A stretch of DNA of 64,000 nucleotides from Colwellia sp. GTDB lineage: Bacteria > Pseudomonadota > Gammaproteobacteria > Enterobacterales > Alteromonadaceae. The notes below the pieces were generated by a model. It worked only from the letters and a program-made list of their open reading frames with translations, searched no databases and was not told the origin of the DNA. Shown in pieces: positions 35,019 through 43,950 of this stretch. Position numbers and translations under genes: made by a program. The stretch covers positions 40,592 to 104,591 of the forward strand of contig NVWU01000016.1 in the NCBI GenBank assembly GCA_002733765.1, written 5' to 3'. Numbering within the stretch: position 1 is the stretch's first letter; every line of letters starts with the position of its first letter.

Positions 35019-35723
35019 ATGTCTGAATTCAGGCTAAAAGGTAAGCATTATGTAGTAACTGGAGCCCTCGGTTCATTGGGTTATTCATTATCACTTAGGC
35101 TCGTCGATGCTGGTGCAAGGGTTACGATGGTGGATCTTGCTGAAAGTATCGAAGGCCGTGAGCCCCCAAAAGGCAGTTTATTATTGGGCGGGGTAGACTT
35201 GACTAATGAAGAGGCTGTTGAAAAAACATTTAAAGTTTCAAAAGCAAAACTTGGAACAATAGATGGTTTGATAAATATAGCTGGTGGTTTTTCATGGGAG
35301 CCGATTAAAGGTGGTACTTTAGCCACTTGGGATCGTATGTATCAAATGAATTTACGCAGTGCTGTTGTAGCTTGTTCAGTAGTACTACCCTATCTATCAA
35401 AAAGTAATAATGGCGCTATTGTAAACATTGGCGCGGCGGCGGCACAAAAAGCGGCTTTAGGTATGGGGGCTTATACAGCATCGAAATCAGGTGTTGCCCG
35501 TTTGACTGAATCACTAGCGGAAGAACTAAAACTTGAAAAGGTAAGAGTTAATGCTGTGTTACCCAGTATTATCGATACCGCTGCAAATCGGGTTAATATG
35601 CCAGATGAGGACTTTTCACGGTGGGTCAAAGTAGAAGAGTTATGTGCGGTGATTGAATTTTTACTTTCTGATGCGGCATCTGCCGTAACTGGCGCATGTG
35701 TGCCTGTGATAGGGAAAGTTTAA
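35019..35723 (+). CDS. SDR-family oxidoreductase with Ala in place of catalytic Ser
   Basis: A 234-aa short-chain dehydrogenase-like protein. The cofactor loop is TGALGSLGYSL, followed by VTMVDLAES. YTASKSG provides Tyr and Lys, but the residue thirteen before Tyr is Ala (IVNIGAAAAQKAAL) where Ser is usual. The C-terminus is ITGACVPVIGKV-like and short. I chose ATG 35019 with AGGAG six bases upstream over the TTG and GTG codons just before it. It begins the operon with the FAH enzyme and ring dioxygenase. A dehydrogenase or binding role in the dihydrodiol stage is likely, at reduced confidence. Confidence 0.86.
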   Translation: MSEFRLKGKHYVVTGALGSLGYSLSLRLVDAGARVTMVDLAESIEGREPPKGSLLLGGVDLTNEEAVEKTFKVSKAKLGTIDGLINIAGGFSWEPIKGGTLATWDRMYQMNLRSAVVACSVVLPYLSKSNNGAIVNIGAAAAQKAALGMGAYTASKSGVARLTESLAEELKLEKVRVNAVLPSIIDTAANRVNMPDEDFSRWVKVEELCAVIEFLLSDAASAVTGACVPVIGKV

Positions 35724-35809
35724 CGGTTTATATTAATGTGTACGATAAACACCAAGTCATTATAAATAACATTAAATTTGAAAAATAAAAATGAGCAGGG
35801 GTGATAATA

Positions 35810-36805
35810 ATGAGACTGGTAACGTATCGGGATCACAATGGTAATCAGCGCGCAGGCGCATTTATCGAAGGTGATCAATTAATTGTTGATTTGGCCATCG
35901 CGTATAACAGTCAGCATAATCAGTCCCATTCAGCTTTTAATAGTATTCTTGCTTTAGTCGAAGCGGGTAATAGTGCATGGGATATGGCTAAATTATTGAT
36001 TAAAAAGGCACCTGTTGAGGCTGTGATTCAACGTTCGGTAGTTAAAGTGTTAGCGCCAATTCAACCACCTCCCCAAATGCGTGATTGTTCATGTTTTGAA
36101 TTACATATTCAGCAGTGTTTTGCCGCTTCACGAAAAGCTCGAGTAGCCAAGGAACCTGATCCAGAAACAGCCCTTAAATTACTTGATACGAGTATTGATG
36201 ACAATATGCTCAAAACCTTTCGGCGCCAACCTATATATTATAAATGTAATCGATTTGCGGTGGTTGGTCCGGATGAAGATGTTGTATGGCCTGCTTACAG
36301 TAAATTGTTGGATTTTGAGCTAGAGCTTGCCTGTTATATTGGTAAAAAAGTACGCGATCTTTCTCGTGAAAAGGCTAAAGATGCCATTTTTGGTTTCACC
36401 ATTTTTAACGATATTAGCGCCCGAGACACACAAGCACGTGAGATGCCAGGTTATCTTGGTCCAGCCAAAAGTAAAGATTTCGATACCGGTAACGTGATGG
36501 GACCATGTCTCGTTACCGCAGATGAAATTGAAGACCCCTATGATTTGAAAATGACAGCCCGTGTAAACGGTGTGGAATGGGGTAGCGGAACAACACGAGA
36601 TATGTTCTGGAAATTTGAAGATGTGATTGCACATATCTCTCAAGGTGAAACTCTTTATCCTGGCGAAGTGTTGGGTTCAGGTACAGTAGGGAATGGCTGC
36701 GGGTTAGAGCAGTCACGCTTCTTGAAGCCCGGTGATCATATCGAACTGGAAATTGAACAAATAGGAAAATTGGTTTCACGGATTGTTAAACCGGAAATTA
36801 AATGA
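35810..36805 (+). CDS. Fumarylacetoacetate hydrolase family protein (DitH-like)
   Basis: A 331-aa FAH-fold protein. The metal site is formed by FELELACYIGKK (E-x-E) and the later DFDTGNVMGPCLV region (Asp). FTIFNDISARDTQAREMPG is the family's central signature. Members hydrolyse C-C bonds or isomerise and decarboxylate meta-cleavage products. The N-terminal part (RLVTYRDHNGNQRAGAFIEG) is the usual FAH N-domain. ATG 35810 is preceded by AGGGG; the track GTG is less likely. It lies in the dioxygenase operon, so it probably processes the ring-cleavage product. Confidence 0.9.
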   Translation: MRLVTYRDHNGNQRAGAFIEGDQLIVDLAIAYNSQHNQSHSAFNSILALVEAGNSAWDMAKLLIKKAPVEAVIQRSVVKVLAPIQPPPQMRDCSCFELHIQQCFAASRKARVAKEPDPETALKLLDTSIDDNMLKTFRRQPIYYKCNRFAVVGPDEDVVWPAYSKLLDFELELACYIGKKVRDLSREKAKDAIFGFTIFNDISARDTQAREMPGYLGPAKSKDFDTGNVMGPCLVTADEIEDPYDLKMTARVNGVEWGSGTTRDMFWKFEDVIAHISQGETLYPGEVLGSGTVGNGCGLEQSRFLKPGDHIELEIEQIGKLVSRIVKPEIK

Positions 36806-36829
36806 GGCTCTATATTAGGGGCAGGTTGA

Positions 36830-36852
36830 TGCTAAAAGCAGTGTTTTTAGTA
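36830..36852 (+). terminator. Weak hairpin after the FAH gene
   Basis: TGCTAAAA and TTTTAGTA can pair over eight positions with one G-U around GCAGTGT, 25 bases after the FAH stop. It has few GC pairs and may be a leaky terminator before the dioxygenase promoter. Confidence 0.35.
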
Positions 36853-36988
36853 TTTACTGGTGTTGAGTAGAGATAGAAAAAGTTGTCATATAAAAATGAA
36901 AAATTAGATTATAACTGAATATATAAAGCAGTACTTAATAACACAACATAAAACCATAATACCCTACATAAAAAAAAAGGAGTACGTA

Positions 36989-38374
36989 ATGTCTAGAAAC
37001 AAAAACGAACTAGCCGATGGGACGAATATTGCCGATCTGGTTAGGATTGATACTCGGGAAGTGCAAATGCGTACCCTAGAGGATCGCGAAATTTATGAGT
37101 TGGAACAAGAGCGCTTGTTTGGTAAAACCTGGCTCATGTTGGGTCATGAAAGCGAAATACCAAACTCTAATGATTTTGTGCTTCGTTATATGGGTGACGA
37201 CTCGGTTATAGTTACCCGAACTAAAGATGGTGAAGTTCACGTAAGCCTAAATGTATGTCCACACCGTGGCATGAAAATATGCACAACAGAAGCCGGTAAC
37301 TCGCCGGTACATACTTGTATTTATCATGGCTGGGCATTTCGTTCTAATGGCGACTTTTTAGGGTCTCCGATTGAAAAAGAATGCATGCATGGCAAAATTA
37401 TGGAGAAAGAAGAACTTGGTTTACGAAAAGCTAGAGTGACGCTTTACGGCGGTCTTATTTTTGCTACTTGGAATCTTGAAGGTGAGTCATTTGATGAGTT
37501 TTTGGGTGATGCAAAGTGGTATTACGATCTGATGTTTTGCCGCAGTGATGCTGGTATGGAAGTGGCAGGGCCACCGCAGCGCTTTATTGTAAGAGCTAAC
37601 TGGAAAACAGCAGGTGAGCAGTCTGCTGCAGATGGTTTTCACACGCTTATGCTACATCGTTGGTTAGGTGAAGTGGGCAATTACAAAAAAGAAGGTGCGG
37701 GCAGTGACTTAGCTGAAGAGATGTACGGTGCTGAAGTGAGTTCACCGCACGGTCATGCTCTGCGTTGTATTGATTTAGCTCGTAAAATACGTCGTCTAAC
37801 GGGTAAAGAGCCATCTGAACTGAGTTTAGAGGAAAAGCTACGAATTTTACCACCACCAGGTATGACAGCCGAAACGGTAGATCAGTTAAAAAACAACCTG
37901 ACTGATGACCAAATGGAAGTGCTTGCGTGGATGCCGCCACAGGTAGGCGGTATGTTTCCAAATATTGTTTTTGCGTTTATTTATATCCCTCAGCCAGACG
38001 GTACGGTGATTGGGTCGATGGCGCTGCACACCTATGTTCCAAAGGGCCCAGATAAACTTGAGTTTATGAATTGGGTACTGGTAGAAAAAGATACGCCACC
38101 TGAGTTAAAAGAACAAATGGTGAAGCAAACCCTTAACTTGCTAGGTACCTCTGGCATGGTGGAACAGGACGATTCAGATACTTGGCCACAGATGACCATA
38201 TCTGCTAAAGGTCCTCAGGGTAGTAAAAGCACGATGAAATATCAGGCAATTTATGAAACAAGCAAGCCTAAAGGTTGGCCTGGACCGGGTATTGTAAACG
38301 AAGGTTTCACTAAAGATGATACACAGTGGCATTGGTGGCTTTACTGGTTGGAATTGATGACCGCTGAAAAATAA
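36989..38374 (+). CDS. Ring-hydroxylating dioxygenase alpha subunit (DitA1-like)
   Basis: A 461-aa oxygenase large subunit. The Rieske site CPHRG with CIYHGW lies near residues 92-114. The catalytic iron site is ADGFHTLMLHR (H-x4-H) in the second domain, with the Asp just before. Unlike the pair at 1734-3755, all ligands are present. It should dihydroxylate an aromatic ring with O2 and two electrons. AAAAGGAGT precedes ATG. The beta subunit follows 40 bases later and a [2Fe-2S] ferredoxin and reductase lie downstream. DitA1 is the analogue in the abietane pathway. Confidence 0.93.
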   Translation: MSRNKNELADGTNIADLVRIDTREVQMRTLEDREIYELEQERLFGKTWLMLGHESEIPNSNDFVLRYMGDDSVIVTRTKDGEVHVSLNVCPHRGMKICTTEAGNSPVHTCIYHGWAFRSNGDFLGSPIEKECMHGKIMEKEELGLRKARVTLYGGLIFATWNLEGESFDEFLGDAKWYYDLMFCRSDAGMEVAGPPQRFIVRANWKTAGEQSAADGFHTLMLHRWLGEVGNYKKEGAGSDLAEEMYGAEVSSPHGHALRCIDLARKIRRLTGKEPSELSLEEKLRILPPPGMTAETVDQLKNNLTDDQMEVLAWMPPQVGGMFPNIVFAFIYIPQPDGTVIGSMALHTYVPKGPDKLEFMNWVLVEKDTPPELKEQMVKQTLNLLGTSGMVEQDDSDTWPQMTISAKGPQGSKSTMKYQAIYETSKPKGWPGPGIVNEGFTKDDTQWHWWLYWLELMTAEK

Positions 38375-38414
38375 AGTTAATCGCTTTCATATTAATAAAT
38401 TTTAGGAGTTTAAA

Positions 38415-38972
38415 ATGACTCATGATGTAGAACAAAGCGTAATGGATGCAATGAGAGCCCCTGTGGCCATCGGTTCAGAGCGTTATAATACTATTTTGAC
38501 CTTTCTCTATCACGAAGCCAGTTTACTGGATAACCTGAAAATATCAGAATGGGGTAATATCCTCGCGACTGATCTGTTGTACAACATTCCAATTAGGCAT
38601 ACGCGTTCGTCTCGAGATAACGCTATGTCGGTTGTGCGTACTTGTCAACATATGCTTGATGACTATCGCTCGATGCTTGGCCGTATTATGCGTTTGGAGG
38701 GCAACAGTGCTTGGGCTGAAGATCCTCCATCACGTGTTCGTCGCTTTATTACTAATGTACTTGTCTATGAAACAGATAAAGCTGATGAGTTTCTGGTGGT
38801 CAGTAATATGTTAGTCACACGTAACCGTTTTGATGACGATCAGTATGATCTTATTAGCGGTGTGCGCACTGATATTTTACGGCTTGATGAAGCGAGTTAT
38901 AAGTTGGCTCGACGTGAAATTATTCTTGATCAGGCTGTCTTAGGTACTCCTAACTTGGGTATTTTCCTCTAA
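38415..38972 (+). CDS. Ring-hydroxylating dioxygenase beta subunit (DitA2-like)
   Basis: A 185-aa beta subunit with the NTF2-like cone fold: FLYHEASLLDNLKISEWGNI at the N-terminus, then RVRRFITNVLVYETDKADEF and LARREIILDQAVLGTPNLGIF at the end. It has no cofactor and stabilises the alpha3beta3 hexamer. The length is typical. TTAGGAGTTTAAA precedes ATG. The pairing with a complete alpha subunit gives a standard two-component oxygenase. Confidence 0.92.
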   Translation: MTHDVEQSVMDAMRAPVAIGSERYNTILTFLYHEASLLDNLKISEWGNILATDLLYNIPIRHTRSSRDNAMSVVRTCQHMLDDYRSMLGRIMRLEGNSAWAEDPPSRVRRFITNVLVYETDKADEFLVVSNMLVTRNRFDDDQYDLISGVRTDILRLDEASYKLARREIILDQAVLGTPNLGIFL

Positions 38973-39070
38973 ACAGGTAATCATTTGTTATAAAACCACT
39001 GGTTAGAGCTTAATAGCTAAAGCGGGTGGTTATGATTCTGAGCATCGTCTAAGATTTTATGGGAGCAAAG

Positions 39071-40330
39071 ATGGCTGTTATTCCGGATTTAGCCGAACTA
39101 AAAGAGAGCTGGAGAATTCTGCTTCTCTCTGTGATGGGGATTGCAATAAGTATTAATGCCGTGCTTTTGTACGGTTTTGGTACCTTGGTTGTCTCATTTG
39201 AACAGGAATTTTCTTGGGACCGAAGTGCAATTCAAATTGCTATTACCTTTCTTTATGGCGGTGCGGTATTTGGTTTACAGTTAGTTGGCTGGATGAATCT
39301 ACGTTATGGCCTTAAAACCGTCACTATTGTGTCTTTGTTAACGATGGCATTAGGTTATCTTGCTTGCACTTGGTTTATTGGCGGTTCTATATGGACACTC
39401 TATATAGCTTTTGCTTTGTTGCCCATTGTTGGTATGGGAGCATTAGCAGTAACTTGGACGCAACTGCTGAATCTGTGGTTTTTTAAGAACCGAGGTTTAG
39501 CGTTGGCAATTGGTTTATCTGGAACCGGTATTACCGCTGCGATAATACCTAACATAATGGCCTGGTGTGTTGAACTTTGGGGTTGGCAAGCTCCGTTTGT
39601 TATGCTCTGTTTGGTTAATTTACTAATGATACCCGTGGCTATGTTGTGGTTTGATTTACCTGAAGTGCAGATAACACAACAGCAAAATAAGAACAACGAT
39701 ACGGCGAAAACCGTTAATACTTTATCTTTATTACAAGGAATGAGCTTTCGAGAAGGCTGCGTATCACGTAATTTTTGGATTTGTAATATATCGATGAGTC
39801 TGGTGGTAGCTGCTGTTGTAGGCATGGTAACTAATACAGTGCCTATGTTGATGGATATGGGGTATTCGGTGAGCGAAGCAACAATGGTCTTTAGTACCTT
39901 TGGTTTTTCATTGATTACCGGGCGATTGTTTGTGGGGTACTTGTTAGACCGTCTGTGGCCGCCAGGTGTTGCGGCAGTGAGCCTTATTATGCCTGCCTTT
40001 GGGTGTTTAATTTACCTGTTGGGTGAACCATCGTTTGCAATGTTAACTTTGGCGATTGCACTAATTGGATTAGGAGCGGGAGCTGAATTTGATATAGCAG
40101 CGTTTCTAATCGCACGTTATTTTGGCTTGCGTGAATATGGGCGATTATTTGGACTGCATCAGAGCTTAATTACCGTTTCTTCTGCCTTGGCACCCTTACT
40201 TTTTGCTGCAATGTTGAGCACCACCGGTTCGTATACCGCAATGCTGATATTCTGTTCAATGAGTACTTTGATAGGGTCTATGCTGCTGTTGTTCTTAGGG
40301 CCATTGCCACAATTTAAAACACAAACGTAA
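39071..40330 (+). CDS. MFS transporter (DitE-like permease)
   Basis: An inner-membrane MFS protein of about 419 aa with twelve hydrophobic stretches. It resembles the monocarboxylate/oxalate-formate group: GFGTLVVSFEQEFSWDRSAI at helix 1-2 and LFVGYLLDRLWPPGVAA in the second half. ATG 39071 has GGGAG five bases upstream; the track's ATG 39059 has none. It lies between the dioxygenase and the ferredoxin, so import of the acid substrate is the likely role, as proposed for DitE. Confidence 0.88.
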   Translation: MAVIPDLAELKESWRILLLSVMGIAISINAVLLYGFGTLVVSFEQEFSWDRSAIQIAITFLYGGAVFGLQLVGWMNLRYGLKTVTIVSLLTMALGYLACTWFIGGSIWTLYIAFALLPIVGMGALAVTWTQLLNLWFFKNRGLALAIGLSGTGITAAIIPNIMAWCVELWGWQAPFVMLCLVNLLMIPVAMLWFDLPEVQITQQQNKNNDTAKTVNTLSLLQGMSFREGCVSRNFWICNISMSLVVAAVVGMVTNTVPMLMDMGYSVSEATMVFSTFGFSLITGRLFVGYLLDRLWPPGVAAVSLIMPAFGCLIYLLGEPSFAMLTLAIALIGLGAGAEFDIAAFLIARYFGLREYGRLFGLHQSLITVSSALAPLLFAAMLSTTGSYTAMLIFCSMSTLIGSMLLLFLGPLPQFKTQT

Positions 40331-40372
40331 ATCTTTACGTTTGTTTATAATATAATTTCATGAGGATGTTAA

Positions 40373-40690
40373 ATGATAAATGTAACTTTTATTGAGCATA
40401 ACGGGACCGAGCATAAGGTAACTGCCGAAGCTGGTCAGTCGGTTATGCAGGCGGCAACTTTTAATCAAGTGCCAGGTATTTCAGCTGATTGCGGTGGTGC
40501 TGGCGCTTGTGCCACTTGTCATACCTATGTTGCAGCAGAATGGGTAGATAGCTTTCCGACTAAAACAGAAATGGAAACTGATTTGTTAGAGTGTGCCATT
40601 GACATTCGTGAGAACAGTCGACTTAGTTGTCAGTTGGTGTTGAGTGATGCGGTAGATGGCATTGTGATTACATTGCCAGAGTCACAGTAA
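40373..40690 (+). CDS. [2Fe-2S] ferredoxin (putidaredoxin-like)
   Basis: A 105-aa adrenodoxin/putidaredoxin-type ferredoxin. The ligand loop is DCGGAGACATCHTYV (C-x5-C-x2-C), and the fourth Cys is in SRLSCQLVL. It passes single electrons from the reductase encoded next to P450s or Rieske oxygenases. GAGGATG precedes the start. With the 3Fe-4S/4Fe-4S type ferredoxin at 31842 there are two electron donors in the island, probably with different partners. Confidence 0.94.
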   Translation: MINVTFIEHNGTEHKVTAEAGQSVMQAATFNQVPGISADCGGAGACATCHTYVAAEWVDSFPTKTEMETDLLECAIDIRENSRLSCQLVLSDAVDGIVITLPESQ

Positions 40691-40741
40691 TTTTAAACGG
40701 CTAATTATTGAATAAATAATAAGCTGTTGATGGAGAGTGTT

Positions 40742-41983
40742 ATGTCTATTCAAAAAGTAGTGGTTATGGGTGCTGGCCATGGTGGCTTTCAACTAGCCGC
40801 AACGTTACGCCAAACGGGTTATCAGGGCTCAATACAACTGCTAAGTGATGAGCCTGGCTTACCTTATCAGCGGCCTCCTTTGTCTAAATCCTATATGCAG
40901 GGTAAAATTAGCGAGATGGCCATGTTGTTTCGACCAGCAGCGTTTTACGAGACAGAAAAAGTCGAGTTGATTCATGACAGCGCTAAGATTATAAATTGTG
41001 ATGCAAAAACCGTTGAGCTTAACTCAGGTAAAATACTTCCGTATGACCACCTCATTATTGCCAGTGGTGCTCGCAATAGGCTACTGAACCTGCCGGGGTC
41101 TGACCTGCAAGGTGTGCATGGGATAAAAACCCGGCAAGATGCAGATGTGCTAATTCCATTGTTACCTATAATTAAAAAACTCGCCGTAATAGGCGCCGGT
41201 TTTATTGGTCTTGAATTTGCAGCAGTCGCCGCGGCGCAAGGAGCAGAGGTACATGTTATTGAATTGGGTGAACGTCCAATGCAACGTGCTATTTCTGAGC
41301 AGATGTCGGAGGTTTTCCGATTAGCGCATGAACAATGGGGTGTGCAGTTTCATTTCAATACTGGGGTCAGTGCCATCGAAGGTGATGGAGATAAAGTCTC
41401 ACGCTTACTGACCAATGACGGTTCTTCCATTGAGGTTGATCGAATTATTTACGGTATTGGTGTTATACCTAATGTTGAAATAGCGGCTGATGCAGGGCTA
41501 ACGATTGAAAATGGTATTGTTGTTGATGAGATGCTACTTACTTCTGATCCGAATATATCGTCTTTAGGTGATGTTGCTAATTTTCCTTGTAAATATTTTA
41601 ATGGTAAACGCATTCGTCTGGAGTCTGTGCAAAATGCAGTAGATCAGGCGCGAACAATTGCTGCAAGATTGATGGGTAACCCTGCACCGTATATTCAATT
41701 ACCTTGGTTCTGGACTGATCAGGGCAACTTGAAATTACAAATTGCCGGTTTATCAATAGGCTACAATGAGACCGTGATTGTTGGCTCTGTTGCTGATCAA
41801 AAGCTCTCAGTGCTTTGTTTTTGCGATGGTGAATTAATTTGTGTTGAGTCATGTAATCGAGCTGGAGATCATATGGTGGGCCGTAAGTTGCTTGCTAGAG
41901 TGTCGGGGTTAACACCGGAAATTGCAAAAGTGGAAGGATTTGATCTTAAAGCTTGGGAAGTGTTGAATCGTCCAGAAGTGTAA
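40742..41983 (+). CDS. FAD-dependent ferredoxin reductase
   Basis: A 413-aa NAD(P)H-dependent reductase of the putidaredoxin-reductase/BphA4 type. The FAD-binding fold is VVVMGAGHGGFQLAATLRQTG, the NAD fold AVIGAGFIGLEFAAVAAAQG, and the FAD-contact segment SLGDVANFPC. The C-terminal domain includes WFWTDQGNLKLQIAGLS. ATG 40742 has GGAGAG six bases upstream. It follows the [2Fe-2S] ferredoxin by about 50 bases and together they form an electron chain for P450s or dioxygenases. The next gene is convergent with only a 23-base gap. Confidence 0.93.
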   Translation: MSIQKVVVMGAGHGGFQLAATLRQTGYQGSIQLLSDEPGLPYQRPPLSKSYMQGKISEMAMLFRPAAFYETEKVELIHDSAKIINCDAKTVELNSGKILPYDHLIIASGARNRLLNLPGSDLQGVHGIKTRQDADVLIPLLPIIKKLAVIGAGFIGLEFAAVAAAQGAEVHVIELGERPMQRAISEQMSEVFRLAHEQWGVQFHFNTGVSAIEGDGDKVSRLLTNDGSSIEVDRIIYGIGVIPNVEIAADAGLTIENGIVVDEMLLTSDPNISSLGDVANFPCKYFNGKRIRLESVQNAVDQARTIAARLMGNPAPYIQLPWFWTDQGNLKLQIAGLSIGYNETVIVGSVADQKLSVLCFCDGELICVESCNRAGDHMVGRKLLARVSGLTPEIAKVEGFDLKAWEVLNRPEV

Positions 41984-42006
41984 ATCATGACATTATATAA
42001 ATAATC

Positions 42007-42771
42007 TTACGTTAATACTTCAAAGTTAAGCCATGCTAAGTCGTCCTGACAGAGTTGCTCAGGACGATAGCTAAAGTCTAAAGTAGAGCCTTTTATGCGT
42101 GTTGACTCGGCAGCTCTTGAAGGTTGTTGTGCATAACAAACTCCAGTGGGTTTAGCATGTTTAATAGCATCCAAATTCTTTAAACGACCAAGAGAAATGA
42201 TGGCACAACGTCTCAGCACTAGTGCTGCCTCAGCCTCATCATTAGACAGGTTTTTCAGCGCCCATTTGGCAAAACCTTTACCGATTGATAGGCCGTTATA
42301 AGTGGTGGGCGCAGTAATGAAGGTTTTGTTTTCAATCGACCATGATAAGTGAAACATATTATCTCGAACAAGGTGTGCTTGTGTTTTCTGTGCTTCATGA
42401 CGAGGTATATCTATCTCATAAATACGTGATGTTAACCCTTTAGCTACTGTAGAGAGAGCTAGACCAGTTAAATCGAGCAGGTGAGTACAATGCAAGGAAA
42501 CATCTGTCATGTTGATAATATTATGGGCAGTAGTAGGAATATTTAAACCTTTTAATTTTTGTAACTCAGAAGCTGCTTGAGGGCAAGATATAAACGGTAT
42601 ACGAGGGCTAACGCCGTCTATGGCGGTGATCGTATGATTGTTAAAAAGCATGCGCACTCTGAAATGATGGTAATCATCTTCGAGTACCGCTCTAACCTCA
42701 CCGCCATTCTTGACATAACGAGCGTTTATTTTGATTTTTCTGATAAAAGAGGGCATTGACTGTTCGCTCAT
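42007..42771 (-). CDS. DUF2889-like protein
   Basis: A 254-aa protein of unknown function that matches the DUF2889 pattern: HHFRVRMLFNNHTITAIDG, then PFISCPQAASELQKLKGLNI and SLHCTHLLDLTGLALS. DUF2889 proteins are often encoded beside CoA-dependent aromatic and terpenoid catabolic genes. The Cys in CPQAA and the His in HCTHLLDL are conserved-looking and may be functional. No membrane segment or signal is visible. It is divergent from the SDR at 42948 and convergent with the ferredoxin reductase. Confidence 0.75.
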   Translation of the reverse strand: MSEQSMPSFIRKIKINARYVKNGGEVRAVLEDDYHHFRVRMLFNNHTITAIDGVSPRIPFISCPQAASELQKLKGLNIPTTAHNIINMTDVSLHCTHLLDLTGLALSTVAKGLTSRIYEIDIPRHEAQKTQAHLVRDNMFHLSWSIENKTFITAPTTYNGLSIGKGFAKWALKNLSNDEAEAALVLRRCAIISLGRLKNLDAIKHAKPTGVCYAQQPSRAAESTRIKGSTLDFSYRPEQLCQDDLAWLNFEVLT

Positions 42772-42947
42772 ATAAATAAGTGTGTTTTTGGTGTGTAATA
42801 TTTGTATTGTCCCATTGTTCTGGAGTAATCATTGTTGAAATAACACTAGTGATATTACAGCTAATTCGGTTATATTAACATTTATTAACATTTATTGAAA
42901 TTTTGTTCAACTAAATATGATAACTATGAAAGGTAAAAGGTGTGATC

Positions 42948-43748
42948 ATGGGATTACTAAACGATAAAGTGGCCATTGTAACAGGTGCTGGTGGTGGTAT
43001 TGGGCGTGGTATCGCGCGCCGTTTTGCGCGCGAAGGTGCGGCCGTTGTTATTGCTGAACTCGACTCAGTGAGTGGTGAAGCAGTGGTAAGAGAAGTAAAT
43101 GAGTTGGGAGGTAGAGGTTTATTTGTTAAAACAGACATAATGCAAAAAGCGTCCATTTTAGCGGTTATTGAGCAAGCAGCTCAGCATTTTGGGCGAGTTG
43201 ATATTCTCATCAATAATGCATTTGTACCCACACCGAATGTAAAGATGGAAGACAAGACAGATGAAATGTTAGAACAGACTTTAACATCTACTATTAAGGC
43301 TGCCTGGTGGGCAATGCAGGCCTGTTTACCCCATATGCGCAAAGTTGGGGGAGGTAAAATTATTAACATGTACTCTATTGATACAGAAATAGGGGCTTGG
43401 CTGCATGCAGATTACAATACAGCTAAGTCAGGAATATTAGGTTTAACACGCAGTGCAGCAGCAGAGTGGGGGCGTTTTAATATTAATGTTAATGCAGTGG
43501 CGCCAACGGCAATGGGAGCTACTTTTCATGAATTGGCTGCTAAGCATGAAGGTTTCGCTGAAAAGGCAGCAGCAATGCGCCCATTGGGACGTTGTGGTGA
43601 TCCGGAAAATGATGTTGGGCCGGTTATTGTATTTCTGGCCTCTTCAATGTCTGACTATATGACCGGTGAAACTTTGCATGTGGATGGTGGACTTCACCTT
43701 CCAGGTTATCAATCTCGGCCAGAGGATGTTCCGGTACAAGAAAAATAA
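42948..43748 (+). CDS. SDR-family dehydrogenase
   Basis: A 266-aa short-chain dehydrogenase with intact motifs: TGAGGGIGRG for the cofactor, VVIAELDSVSG with Asp favouring NAD, MYSIDTEIG with the catalytic Ser, and YNTAKSG with Tyr and Lys. The end TGETLHVDGGLH is typical. ATG 42948 has AAAAGG seven bases upstream. It probably oxidises a hydroxy intermediate; it stands in front of the ACMSD-like gene, separated by a 202-bp gap that carries its own regulatory region. Confidence 0.9.
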   Translation: MGLLNDKVAIVTGAGGGIGRGIARRFAREGAAVVIAELDSVSGEAVVREVNELGGRGLFVKTDIMQKASILAVIEQAAQHFGRVDILINNAFVPTPNVKMEDKTDEMLEQTLTSTIKAAWWAMQACLPHMRKVGGGKIINMYSIDTEIGAWLHADYNTAKSGILGLTRSAAAEWGRFNINVNAVAPTAMGATFHELAAKHEGFAEKAAAMRPLGRCGDPENDVGPVIVFLASSMSDYMTGETLHVDGGLHLPGYQSRPEDVPVQEK

Positions 43749-43950
43749 GGCAGTTTTTTGAACGAAAGTTTTCCCTATGAAGATGAATTTTTTACATAAA
43801 AAATGACAATATTCAACAAATTGTAAAAATATGCCTATATTGAACACAATATTGGTTACTGTCTAAGTGTAGTGTGTTATTATCAAAATTCATTTGGTTT
43901 GCTTACTACTTAGAGCACCATCCTAGCGGAATAATAAAGAGGAAAACTTT

